Notes: generated from the sequence alone by a model not told the origin. A DNA stretch of 17,721 nucleotides from an uncultured Sphingomonadales bacterium (GCA_937898535.1 CALDKP010000083.1:1-17721), one strand, 5' to 3'. Shown: positions 7,554 through 15,553, counted from the first letter of the stretch. Made by a program: numbers and translations.

Positions 7554-8573
7554 TCAATGGGTGGCAGGCGTTTCCGGCAAGCCTACGGATACTTTTTTGC
7601 CGGACCGCAACACATTGTCACCGTCATGCTGGCTCAGGAAATCGGCAATCATACCGCGCAATTCGTTGCTGTGCGAAATCAGCAGGTGGCCTCCGGTCTT
7701 GAAGACCTTCAGCGTTGCATCCGGGATATGTTCTGCGGCAAAGCGCGCGCTAGGAAGTGTATGATAAAGGTCATCCTCAGCCGAAATAACCAGCGTCGGG
7801 CAACGAATTCCTTCAAGGTCGGGCTTGACCAATTCGCTGGTCGTATCGGCCATGATGCCATCAGCGCGCGCTGACAGGGGCAGCATTCCAGCAAATAGCG
7901 CATTTATTTTTTCACGGTCTTCGGGCCCTGCTTTAGCCTCAACCGCTGGATCGACGCCAAAGAAGCGAACCAGTGTCTTACGCCCGACTTTTGTCGCTGC
8001 CCAATAAGGAAAATCGATCGAGTTTTCGAAAAGGCGGATCAACATCTTGTTCTGCAGTTCTCGCTGGACGCCCGCCTGATTGGCGGGATCATATGTGCGC
8101 GGGACGACCAGCACGAGCGCGGTCGTCCGGTCGGGATAGCGGGAGGCGAATTCGATCGCGCTCGGTGCACCGGCCGACACCCCCATTACAATCGTTTTTT
8201 GCACATCAAGCTTATCAAGCAATTCTGCGTGTGCATGGGCCTGCGCTACATGTGATGCGTCGGAGGGGATTGGCGTGCGAAGATACCCGAAGCGTGATGG
8301 AGCAATGACGTCAAAGCCTTTACCCAACATTTCGCGGGCGAGATAAAGTCCTTGATCATAGCCTCCGCCGACACCGTGAATGACTAGCGCAGGTCGCCCC
8401 GTACCCTCGCGTCCATACTCGATACGCCCGTATTTAGTGTTGGCTATAAAACTATCCGCTTTCAGCCGTTGTGCTTTTCCGTTCAGTTCGTGCCGGTAAC
8501 GCATATATGCGCCGCTTGCTGCCGCAGCTGCACCTGCTGCTGTTGCCAATCCAATCCATTTTCGAGTCTGCAT
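7554..8573 (-). CDS. Membrane-anchored alpha/beta hydrolase
   Basis: 339 residues. Residues 5-22 form an alanine-rich hydrophobic segment that is either an uncleaved anchor or a signal. The hydrolase domain follows: ALVIHGVGGGYDQG (62-75) provides the oxyanion hole, GVSAGAPSAIEFASRYPDR (131-149) the nucleophile elbow with Ser133, SAEDDLYHT (264-272) the acid (probably Asp268), and TGGHLLISHS (293-302) the catalytic His296. The length and cap region (about 155-250) fit an esterase or haloalkane-dehalogenase-like fold, but the substrate cannot be told. AAAGGAGG before ATG 8573 is an excellent ribosome site. It is divergent from the ABC export operon, and the lipoprotein gene follows it. Confidence 0.88.
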   Translation of the reverse strand: MQTRKWIGLATAAGAAAAASGAYMRYRHELNGKAQRLKADSFIANTKYGRIEYGREGTGRPALVIHGVGGGYDQGLYLAREMLGKGFDVIAPSRFGYLRTPIPSDASHVAQAHAHAELLDKLDVQKTIVMGVSAGAPSAIEFASRYPDRTTALVLVVPRTYDPANQAGVQRELQNKMLIRLFENSIDFPYWAATKVGRKTLVRFFGVDPAVEAKAGPEDREKINALFAGMLPLSARADGIMADTTSELVKPDLEGIRCPTLVISAEDDLYHTLPSARFAAEHIPDATLKVFKTGGHLLISHSNELRGMIADFLSQHDGDNVLRSGKKVSVGLPETPATH

Positions 8574-8738
8574 AACGGCCTCCTTTAATGAGCACCGTGA
8601 TAATCGAATTGGCAGAGGCTTTCATTCCGTAGACTCACGGATTGACCGGATTCATAGGTCAGTAATAATACTTATCGCGCGGCATTTGCGCGCTGTCTTA
8701 CTCTCTACCTCTTACCGATCAGCGCGAAGGAAGATGAA
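8574..8738. promoter_or_regulatory. Divergent promoter region, hydrolase / ABC operon
   Basis: 165 bases. Rightward: TTGACC (8642-8647), 16-base spacer, AATAAT (8664-8669), five of six matches in each box, 70 bases before the ATPase start. An inverted repeat TGACC-N9-GGTCA (8643-8661) covers the -35 and spacer and could be an operator. Leftward: GGAAT (complement of 8624-8628), 17 bases, CGAT (complement of 8603-8606), one mismatch in each box to the alphaproteobacterial EcfG general-stress consensus GGAAC/CGTT, 30 bases before the hydrolase start. Both are predictions by eye. Confidence 0.45.
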
Positions 8739-9452
8739 ATGGCGTCTGCCCCACCGCTGTACCGGATCGAGGGCCTGACCAAAACTTATGGGGAAGGCGA
8801 CGCGGCGGTTCAGGCGTTACGCGGTGTTAATCTCGATGTGCAGCGATCGGCTATGGTCATACTGCTCGGGCCAAGCGGCTCAGGGAAATCAACGTTTCTC
8901 AACATCGTCGGCGGCCTCGATCAGGCGACCAGTGGCCATTTGCATTTCGAGGATATCGAGCTAACCAGCCTCGGGGATCACGGCCTAACCGAATATCGCC
9001 GCCATCATGTTGGTTTTGTCTTCCAGTTCTACAATCTTGTCGCATCGCTGACCGCGCGCGAGAATGTGGCACTCATCACCGAGATTGCGGAGGAGCCGAT
9101 GGAACCCGCCGAGGCGCTTGCGCTGGTGGGCCTTGAAAACCGTCTCGACCACTTTCCCACCCAGCTTTCGGGAGGTGAGCAACAGCGCGTTGCCATCGCG
9201 CGTGCCATCGCCAAACGCCCCAAGGTGCTTTTGTGCGATGAACCCACCGGCGCGCTCGACAGCCAAACGGGGGTGCGCGTGCTGGAGGCACTCGATCAGG
9301 TCAACCGCGAGCTCGGCACCACCACGCTTTTGATCACGCACAATGCCGTGATTGCTGAAATGGCCGACCATGTGCTGCGCTTTGCTGATGGTCAGCTCGC
9401 CAGTAGCAGCCCAAATCCCACGCGTCGCCGCCCGGGCGACATGATATGGTAA
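8739..9452 (+). CDS. ABC transporter ATP-binding protein (MacB/LolD type)
   Basis: 237 residues. Complete ATPase: Walker A GPSGSGKST (44-52), Q-loop Gln96 in FVFQFYNL, signature LSGGEQQR (143-150), Walker B VLLCDEPTGALD (163-174) and H-loop His201. The FQFYNLV motif and short insert-free layout put it in the MacB/LolD/FtsE group that works with FtsX-type permeases and drives mechanotransmission rather than ordinary transport. AAGGAAG five bases before ATG 8739. Its last bases overlap the permease start by 7 (ATGGTAA), so the two are translationally coupled. Substrate unknown. Confidence 0.95.
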   Translation: MASAPPLYRIEGLTKTYGEGDAAVQALRGVNLDVQRSAMVILLGPSGSGKSTFLNIVGGLDQATSGHLHFEDIELTSLGDHGLTEYRRHHVGFVFQFYNLVASLTARENVALITEIAEEPMEPAEALALVGLENRLDHFPTQLSGGEQQRVAIARAIAKRPKVLLCDEPTGALDSQTGVRVLEALDQVNRELGTTTLLITHNAVIAEMADHVLRFADGQLASSSPNPTRRRPGDMIW

Positions 9453-11821
9453 TCGGGCTCAGCCCATTGGACCGCAAGGTGCTGCGCGACCTGTGGCGGA
9501 TGCGCAGCCAGGCTTTCGCTATCGCGCTGGTGATTGCTGCGGGCGTGGGGATGGTGGTGATGTCGCTGGGGATGATACGCTCGCTGGATACAACGCGGGA
9601 GGCTTATTATGATCGCTATCGCTTCGCCGACATTTTCGCCCCTGCCAAGCGCGCGCCGAAAAGCGTGCTGGAGGAAATAAAGAGGCTGCCGGGCGTCAGC
9701 ATGGTCGAGGGACGCATCACGGCTGGCGCTACGCTCGATATTCCCGGGATCGCCGAACCCATCACTGCGCGCATTCACTCGATCCCGGCGCGCGGCGAAC
9801 CCCGCTTGAATGCGCTTGTTCTTCGCAGCGGGCGCTGGCCAGACCCCAACCGGCCAGAAGAAGTACTGGCGAACGAAAAGTTTGCCGAAGCTGCGCGGAT
9901 CAGTCTAGGCGATGGCATCGACGCGTTGCTCTATGGTAAACGCCAGCATCTGCGGGTGGTTGGCACCGCTCTGTCGCCAGAATATATTTATGCAATCGGC
10001 CCGGGGCAGATTTTCCCCGACAATCGACGTTTCGGTGTTCTGTGGATGGGCGAGGAGCATCTCGCGGCTTCGCTCGACCTGACCGATGCTTTCAACGAGG
10101 CGTTGGTGCGGATTGATCGCAGCGCAGACGCACGCGACGTCATCCGCCGTCTGGATCGGCTGCTCGCGCGCTATGGCGGCGTGAGTGCTTACCCTCGTAT
10201 TGAACAGATATCCGACCGCTTTGTAAGCAACGAGCTCAGGCAGTTGCAGACGATGACGGGCATATTGCCGCCGATCTTTCTCGGCACTGCTGCTTTCCTG
10301 ATCAACATGGTACTCTCCCGCCTCATCGACGCTGAGCACGAGGTGATCGGGCTGCTGATGGCCTTTGGCTATCGCGGGCAGACGATCATGGCGCATTATG
10401 CTAAGATCGCGGTGGTCTTGTCAGTGCCAGGACTGGTACTCGGCATTGTGCTGGGGTCGTGGCTAGGCCGTGGGCTGGCTAGGATGTATCAGGCATTTTT
10501 TGTCTTTCCCTTCCTCAATTATCGCGCTGGCCTCGACGTATATGCGATGGCAAGCATAGCGACGATTGCGGTAGTGCTGCTCGGCGTATTTCAGTCGGTC
10601 CGGCGTGTGCGCCGGATGACTCCGGTCGAGGCAATGCGCCCGCCCTTGCCACCCAATTATGCAGGTGCCATCGCCCGGCTGATCGGGCGGATGCGCGCCC
10701 TGGACGAGCCAACGCGGATTATATTGCGTGGCATCCTCCGCCGGCCTTTCCGTTCGGCCTTAGGGTCGCTGGGGGTTGCAGCCGCGCTGGGCCTTTACAT
10801 CACCTCAGCGGGGTCGCGTGACAATGTTGCGTTAATGATCAACATATTGTTCGACCAGTCGAACCGGGCCGATGTGATGGTCACTTTTGCCGAGCCGCGC
10901 GACCAAAGGGCCTTGTTCGAACTGCAACGCGCGCCCGGTGTCTGGCGCGCCGAACCAATGCGGATGATAGGCGCCAAACTGGATGGCGAACGCCGGTCCA
11001 AATCCGAAGCCCTGACTGCCGCTACCTCCGGCAGCGACCTAAACCGGATAGTCGGTATCGACGGGGCGATTATCGAGGCACCGCCGCGCGGGGTTCTCGT
11101 TTCTTACGGCCTGTCGAACGAACTGGGGCTCGCGATAGGCGATTCTTTGGACGTACAAGTAACCGAGGGACGGCGCGACCGTTTCGCACTGCCTGTCGTG
11201 GGCATCATCAAAAGTGCAGTTGGCAGCCCCGCCTATGTCGATGCGGACATGATCGCCGCGCGGCTTAAAGAACCACCGCTGCTGTCGGGGGCCTATCTTG
11301 GCGTCGATCCCGCGCGCATTGATGAGCTGTATCGCTATCTGAAGATGACCCCGCTCATCGCCGGCGTCTCGCTCAGGGCCGCTTCACGAAACGGGTTGGA
11401 AGAGACGATCGGTGAGACGATGGGTATCGTCACCCTCTTCAACACCGGTTTTTCCGCGCTGATAGTCTTCGGCGTGATTTACAATAATGCGCGCATCAGT
11501 CTGGCGGAACGGTCACGCGATTTGGCCTCGCTGCGAGTACTCGGTTATCGCCGATCGGAAGTCTCGTACATCCTGCTTGGCGAACTTGCGATCCTGACGA
11601 TGGTAGGACTGCCCTTTGGAGTGGCCTTTGGATATTATCTCTCGCGCTGGCTGAGTTCTGCCCTCGGCGGCGACTTGTTCATTGTGCCGTTTGGCCTCAC
11701 CGCGGTCACGGTTGCGCAGGCTGTACTGCTCGTACTGCTCGCCGCTGCGATTACGTCGCTATTCGTTCGCCGCAGGCTCGACCGGCTCGATCTGGTCGCC
11801 GTTTTGAAGATCTGGGACTGA
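9446..11821 (+). CDS. ABC transporter permease with two FtsX domains
   Basis: 791 residues. An N-terminal membrane segment (about 22-42, AFAIALVIAAGVGMVVMSLG) is followed by a periplasmic MacB-type core domain, a first FtsX bundle of about three segments (about 270-395; PVEAMRPP at its end), another segment near 433-450, a second periplasmic domain, and a second FtsX bundle (about 655-785) ending in the family-like DLVAVLKIWD. The duplicated layout is that of large permeases in DevC/MacB-like or lipoprotein-handling exporters. It is coupled to the ATPase upstream, and the adaptor gene starts one base after its stop. Together they form an inner-membrane exporter acting on envelope or periplasmic substrates. 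The exact cargo is not visible. Confidence 0.92.
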   Translation: MVIGLSPLDRKVLRDLWRMRSQAFAIALVIAAGVGMVVMSLGMIRSLDTTREAYYDRYRFADIFAPAKRAPKSVLEEIKRLPGVSMVEGRITAGATLDIPGIAEPITARIHSIPARGEPRLNALVLRSGRWPDPNRPEEVLANEKFAEAARISLGDGIDALLYGKRQHLRVVGTALSPEYIYAIGPGQIFPDNRRFGVLWMGEEHLAASLDLTDAFNEALVRIDRSADARDVIRRLDRLLARYGGVSAYPRIEQISDRFVSNELRQLQTMTGILPPIFLGTAAFLINMVLSRLIDAEHEVIGLLMAFGYRGQTIMAHYAKIAVVLSVPGLVLGIVLGSWLGRGLARMYQAFFVFPFLNYRAGLDVYAMASIATIAVVLLGVFQSVRRVRRMTPVEAMRPPLPPNYAGAIARLIGRMRALDEPTRIILRGILRRPFRSALGSLGVAAALGLYITSAGSRDNVALMINILFDQSNRADVMVTFAEPRDQRALFELQRAPGVWRAEPMRMIGAKLDGERRSKSEALTAATSGSDLNRIVGIDGAIIEAPPRGVLVSYGLSNELGLAIGDSLDVQVTEGRRDRFALPVVGIIKSAVGSPAYVDADMIAARLKEPPLLSGAYLGVDPARIDELYRYLKMTPLIAGVSLRAASRNGLEETIGETMGIVTLFNTGFSALIVFGVIYNNARISLAERSRDLASLRVLGYRRSEVSYILLGELAILTMVGLPFGVAFGYYLSRWLSSALGGDLFIVPFGLTAVTVAQAVLLVLLAAAITSLFVRRRLDRLDLVAVLKIWD

Positions 11822-11822
11822 C

Positions 11823-13031
11823 ATGGCGAAACGCAACGTCCTCCGCCCCGGGCCACTTGTTATTTCGGCGCTCATTGCCGGCGTGGTGATCGCCGCGCTC
11901 TACCTCGCTATTCGCAAGCCACCTTATCAGGTCGATCTGGCAAAAGTCACGCAAGGACCGATGACGGTAACCATCGATAATGAAGGCGAAACCCGTGTGC
12001 ATGACCTGTTTGTTGTCGCAGCCCCAATTAACGGTCGGTTGACCCGGATCGAGCTGGAACCCGGCGATCCGGTGATTGCCGGGCAAACGGTGGTCGCAAG
12101 GATGGCGCCGGTCGATTCCGATTTCCTCGATCCGCGCACCGAGGCGCGTGCACGCGCGCAGGTGCAGGCGCTCGATGCCATGGTGGCTTCTTCATCCATG
12201 CGGATTGAGCAGGCACGCGCAGCCCGCGATTTGGCAATTCAGCAGCAAGGCCGCGTCGAAGCATTGTTCCATAAAGGATTCGCTACCCGCGCTGCACTCG
12301 ACAGCGCCAATGCCTCGGTATCGGCGGCCAGGGCGGCCTATGCCGAGGCCACCCGCGCAACCGAGGCCGCGCGCTTCGACCGCGACGCCGCCCGCGCCAA
12401 TCTTGTAACACCCAATTCACCGCACGGCAGCCGTGGAACGCTTGATGTCCGCTCCCCCACCAGCGGCACTGTCATGCGGGTTGCGCAGGAGAGCGAGGTG
12501 ACGGTGGTCGCTGGTACACCACTGGTCGAAATCGGCGATCCGCGAAAGTTGGAAATTGTCACCGACCTGCTCTCCGCCGATGCCGTCCGACTGCGACCGG
12601 GCGCGCGTGTGCTGATCGACAATTGGGGTGGTGCGCAGCCACTTAACGGCCGCGTGCGGCGCATTGAGCCCTTTGGCTTCACCAAAATCTCCGCGCTTGG
12701 TGTTGAAGAGCAGCGGGTCAATGTCATTATCGACATCATCGATCCGCCGGAAAAATGGACCAAGCTCGGCCATGGCTTCCGCGTCATCATCCGCGCGGTC
12801 GAATGGGAAAGCGCAAACGCGCAGCAACTTCCGATCAGTTCGCTTTTTCGCGACAAGGGGAAATGGGCAGTCTTTGCCGTGCAAAATGGCAGGGCAAGGT
12901 TAGTTCCAGTAACTATCGGCAGAATGAACGACGAGAAAGCAGAACTGCTTAGCGGCCTGAAAAAGGGCGCGGTCGTCATCCTTCACCCAAGTGAGAAGAT
13001 CTCCGACCACGCGCGCGTCAAAGCGCGCTGA
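11823..13031 (+). CDS. HlyD-family periplasmic adaptor (membrane fusion protein)
   Basis: 402 residues. One N-terminal membrane anchor (about 11-30), then the split barrel/lipoyl halves (about 60-95, VAAPINGRLTRIELEPGDPV; and about 208-237, DVRSPTSGTVMRVAQESEV) on either side of an alanine/arginine-rich coiled-coil hairpin (about 100-200), then a beta-barrel and membrane-proximal region with LSGLKKGAVVILHPSEKI near the end. It links the ABC permease to an outer-membrane channel across the periplasm. No TolC-like gene is in the window, so the system probably uses a channel encoded elsewhere. It begins one base after the permease stop; GGGACTG within the permease 3' end may be its weak ribosome site. 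Confidence 0.92.
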   Translation: MAKRNVLRPGPLVISALIAGVVIAALYLAIRKPPYQVDLAKVTQGPMTVTIDNEGETRVHDLFVVAAPINGRLTRIELEPGDPVIAGQTVVARMAPVDSDFLDPRTEARARAQVQALDAMVASSSMRIEQARAARDLAIQQQGRVEALFHKGFATRAALDSANASVSAARAAYAEATRATEAARFDRDAARANLVTPNSPHGSRGTLDVRSPTSGTVMRVAQESEVTVVAGTPLVEIGDPRKLEIVTDLLSADAVRLRPGARVLIDNWGGAQPLNGRVRRIEPFGFTKISALGVEEQRVNVIIDIIDPPEKWTKLGHGFRVIIRAVEWESANAQQLPISSLFRDKGKWAVFAVQNGRARLVPVTIGRMNDEKAELLSGLKKGAVVILHPSEKISDHARVKAR

Positions 13032-13266
13032 ACTTTGCCCATCGGGGGATTTACGTATTTCGGCACATTTCATGATGCGTCATTCTTTAGGTGTCAGATG
13101 TCGAGTCGACTGTCGTTTCCAAATCCTCACTTCGGTGAATGTGTTGGGTCTGGCAGGTTGACGATGACACATTTGGCTAGGCCTGTGGTTCCCAGACTTG
13201 GTTACTGGTCGGGAGATCGGAAACCAACAATGGGGCCGCAGGCCGAATATTTTTGGCGAGGTGGAT

Positions 13267-13464
13267 ATGGACGATGATGGCCAGCGACATTCGGAAGAGC
13301 ATCCCGAAAGTCCGCCACAGCGACCAGAATATCCTTTCCGGCAACCCAATGAACGGCCCGGCAAATCGCCTGTAGAACAGCCGCCATTTGAACCTGACCG
13401 CTACCCGGACCGTCCGCCTGAAGAGGAACCATGGATTGATCCCGAGCCGCAACAAACGGATTGA
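13267..13464 (+). CDS. Small proline-rich acidic protein (hypothetical)
   Basis: 65 residues from ATG 13267, chosen because GAGG lies 5 bases upstream; an in-frame ATG at 13198 lacks a ribosome site. The protein is about one quarter proline and rich in Glu, Asp, Gln and Arg (MDDDGQRHSEEHPESPPQ ... PEEEPWIDPEPQQTD), with no signal peptide or hydrophobic segment, so probably disordered. It ends 6 bases before the left end of the IS remnant. The opposite strand is also open but is only the mirror of proline codons. I know no function. Confidence is limited by size. Confidence 0.5.
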   Translation: MDDDGQRHSEEHPESPPQRPEYPFRQPNERPGKSPVEQPPFEPDRYPDRPPEEEPWIDPEPQQTD

Positions 13465-13470
13465 GGCAAG

Positions 13471-13904
13471 CTAGGGTCAGGACCCATTAAATTGCTTGCA
13501 TGATAGATTGCGCCGTATTTTTCGCTATCGCAGGGGATTCCGTGCGTTGAGGATCGACTGATGGGGTCGGCAATCATCTTCGTCATAAAGGCACGGTTCT
13601 GCTGTTCGACGCATGACCCAACGCCAAGGAGCTTCAGGGCGACAAGGCTATGAAAGCGATGGTTCCGCAGCGCTTTGGTTGCGTGCGGCATCACACCTTG
13701 CATCCCGCCAAAATCCAACCGCAAGGTGCAATATCGCTTCGACAAAGCGGTCTATAAAAAGCGCCACATGGTAGAGAACTTGTTTGCCAAAATTAAATAC
13801 TGGCGCCGCATCCACATCAGGTATGACCGCTGCGCCCACGCCTTCATGTCTGCCATCGGCATCGCCCCTCATCTTCTCGCTCAATCAATGAGTCCTGTGC
13901 CTAG
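13471..13904 (+). mobile_element. Decayed IS5-family (IS427-like) element
   Basis: Imperfect terminal inverted repeats: CTAGGGTCAGGACCCA at 13471-13486 and TGAGTCCTGTGCCTAG at 13889-13904, 13 of 16 matching when inverted. CTAG at both outer edges may be a target duplication or part of the repeat. The interior is only about 400 bases against roughly 800-900 for an intact element, so most of the transposase 5' half is gone. The remnant cannot move itself. Its right end runs into the 3' end of the LuxR-type gene. Confidence 0.75.
13586..13893 (+). pseudogene. IS5-family transposase, C-terminal remnant
   Basis: The translated remnant matches the C-terminal catalytic part of IS427-group transposases: LLFDA-PNAKELQGDK in one frame, then, after two single-base losses and a substitution near 13643-13660, GITPCIPPKSNRKVQYRFDK, YKKRHMVENLFAKIKYWRR and IHIRYDRCAHAFMSAIGIA in another (the latter open from 13675). 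VENLFAKIKYWRR carries the conserved last catalytic Glu with the downstream Lys/Arg of DDE transposases. In the first frame the expected Met codon after DA reads TGA. No N-terminal half or start codon is present. Non-functional. Confidence 0.8.
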
Positions 13905-14673
13905 AACTCGGCGCGGTAATTTTATTTAGACTTAAGGAAATGTTTGCCTGACTTAAGGTCGGGCTTTGATTAACATCGAAATGAAGACCTGTTTGAATTA
14001 TCCCGACAGCGGATTTGACTGTGGCCATATTTGGGGAGGCACCGCTTGGCGCTAAACCCATAGCAACAGCTTTGACTGCCGCCTGCGTCCGGTTGGAAAC
14101 TCCTAGTTTGACGAGTAGGGAGCGTACCTTGAATTTGACGACCGATTCGTCGCATCCTTCACGCTTTGCAATGACCTTATTCGGCAGCCCCTCGCTCAAA
14201 TAACCCAGAAGCCGCAGCTGGTCCTCGCGAATATTCGCAGGAGGAATATCAACATGATTCCCTCTATTTTGCAGACAAAATCTATCTAAAAATACTTTTC
14301 TACGACTGCATACCAAGAAAACAACATGAACAAGTTCATCGAATGATATGTCTATAGGACAAAGCGAAATTATTATTTCATTACTATCAAAAATTGATAA
14401 ATCACTTATTTTTTTACGTTCAGTTAAAACTAACCACGGTATTTTTTTTAAATCTTTATTTATAATTTCATCTATTAATTCATCATAAGAATCTGTAGTA
14501 TCGATAAATATCGCAACATCAGTTTCTATATTTACAATATTATTGTATTTTTTATTGTATATGTTGAATTTTATATCGTCCTTTATCAATATTTCATTGA
14601 AGTTTTTGTAGAATATATCCCTAAAAAGAGAATTTTTACAAATTATATGAGCACAAATTGTTTTATTTTCCAT
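13885..14673 (-). CDS. LuxR/NarL-type regulator with pseudo-receiver domain
   Basis: 262 residues from ATG 14673 (GAAGG 9 bases upstream). The C-terminal DNA-binding domain is clear at about 148-207: IREDQLRLLGYLSEGLPNK, VIAKREGCDESVVKFKVRS and LLVKLGVSNRTQAAVKAV give the four-helix LuxR motif. The first ~130 residues resemble a receiver fold (ICKNSLFRDIF aligns with the usual ADDHPLFREAL; DVAIFID and PWLVLTE fit the third and fourth strands), but the Mg-binding acidic pair is replaced by Cys-Lys, so phosphorylation control is doubtful. The DNA for residues 1-145 is far more AT-rich than the rest. The last six codons lie within the IS end. It is divergent from the pilus operon and is its likely regulator. 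Confidence 0.8.
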   Translation of the reverse strand: MENKTICAHIICKNSLFRDIFYKNFNEILIKDDIKFNIYNKKYNNIVNIETDVAIFIDTTDSYDELIDEIINKDLKKIPWLVLTERKKISDLSIFDSNEIIISLCPIDISFDELVHVVFLVCSRRKVFLDRFCLQNRGNHVDIPPANIREDQLRLLGYLSEGLPNKVIAKREGCDESVVKFKVRSLLVKLGVSNRTQAAVKAVAMGLAPSGASPNMATVKSAVGIIQTGLHFDVNQSPTLSQANISLSLNKITAPSSRHRTH

Positions 14674-15031
14674 TTTAAATAGCCTTCAATTTGCAAATAA
14701 ATTTAAATTAGAAATTTTTGAAATCGATATTGCAGATCATTCCACGCCGCAATCGCTTCAAAAGCTCGGCTTTAGATTCGAAGTTAGTGCTGGTCGTCAA
14801 AAACGATCGCTCAATCCATACGTAATAAACACAATTACGAATCTCTTTTGATTGTCGCATTAAACGAAATGTCATGGAGCTATGTCGGAAATGATTCGAT
14901 TTTATCAGAATTGAGAATTCCAATAAAATTGTAAATTCATGACACTGTAGTCGAGAAGTTGAGGGGGCAAATAATGTACCGCTCTCATTACAATCTTCTC
15001 GTACGTACAATGTAATGAAAGGAATGTTGAA
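14674..15031. promoter_or_regulatory. AT-rich divergent control region, regulator / pilus operon
   Basis: 358 bases without a convincing gene. It separates the regulator from the pilin and should hold both promoters and any regulator sites. AT content is high throughout and is highest next to the regulator start. A minus-strand open frame (14708-15010) begins with TTG, lacks a ribosome site and looks non-coding. I see no good sigma-70 or sigma-54 promoter by eye. The pilin-proximal end carries an inverted repeat, listed separately. Confidence 0.5.
14985..15018 (+). promoter_or_regulatory. Inverted repeat in pilin leader
   Basis: Perfect 8-base arms TCATTACA (14985-14992) and TGTAATGA (15011-15018) flank an 18-base spacer that contains the palindrome GTACGTAC (15001-15008). 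The right arm ends at the ribosome site AAGGA (15019-15023 region), 14 bases before the pilin start. It may be an operator for the divergent regulator or a leader hairpin affecting translation or mRNA stability. Confidence 0.4.
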
Positions 15032-15547
15032 ATGAAGGCATTATACAAGATCGCTGCGCTGACTGCCATCTCAGCTTCAATTATTGGTACGCCTGTTATG
15101 GCGCAAGACAGCGAAAGTTATGTACTTAACCTTAATGGATCGGTTGCAAGCAATTGCGAACTGGTTCCTGAAGGTTCAGGTAACTTCAACGTTGATATGC
15201 TTGAAACTGGCAACCAAGGGTTCTTAACTGTCGCATTCTCGTGCAACTCACCTTACACAGTGACTTTGCAGTCACAGAATGGCGGTATGCGCCACGTCGA
15301 AAGCGGGGGCGCAGTCAATATCGATTACGATATCGAAGCAACCTTCGCTGGTTTCCCAACCACCAATTCGGCGAACATGCAGGCTTCTCCGGTTGTTCTG
15401 GTAACCGACAACGACTGGGTTAACATTTTGCTCAACGGTGGGGTGCGGTCGGGTAATCTAGACCTCAGCTTCGACAATCTGGCCGAGTATGCCGTAGCCG
15501 GGACATACGAGGACAAACTCACCATCAAGCTAGCAGCTGATTACTAA
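15032..15547 (+). CDS. Pilin subunit, spore coat U/CsuA-B-like
   Basis: 171 residues. Signal peptide with cleavage expected after VMA (about residue 24: MKALYKIAALTA...TPVMA). The mature protein is beta-rich, with two cysteines in SNCELVPEG (about 37-45) and AFSCNSPYT (about 68-76), placed to form the disulfide of SCPU/CsuA-B pilins. It begins with a hydrophobic alternating strand (SYVLNLNGSV) fit for donor-strand exchange and ends in YEDKLTIKLAADY, like the family's C-terminal strand. It is the first gene of the chaperone-usher cluster, with AAGGA about 8 bases before ATG 15032. A strong terminator-like hairpin follows, so this is probably the abundant major subunit. No lectin-type tip domain is seen. 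Confidence 0.85.
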   Translation: MKALYKIAALTAISASIIGTPVMAQDSESYVLNLNGSVASNCELVPEGSGNFNVDMLETGNQGFLTVAFSCNSPYTVTLQSQNGGMRHVESGGAVNIDYDIEATFAGFPTTNSANMQASPVVLVTDNDWVNILLNGGVRSGNLDLSFDNLAEYAVAGTYEDKLTIKLAADY

Positions 15548-15553
15548 GTCGAA

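Noticed and set aside
13177..13455. Minus-strand frame of 92 residues opposite the proline-rich protein
   Set aside because: Its Arg/Trp/Gly-rich composition is the mirror of proline codons on the other strand, and it has no ribosome site.
14708..15010. 100-residue minus-strand open frame in the regulator/pilin intergenic region
   Set aside because: TTG start without a ribosome site, no recognisable motif, odd composition, and it fills the only space for the divergent promoters.
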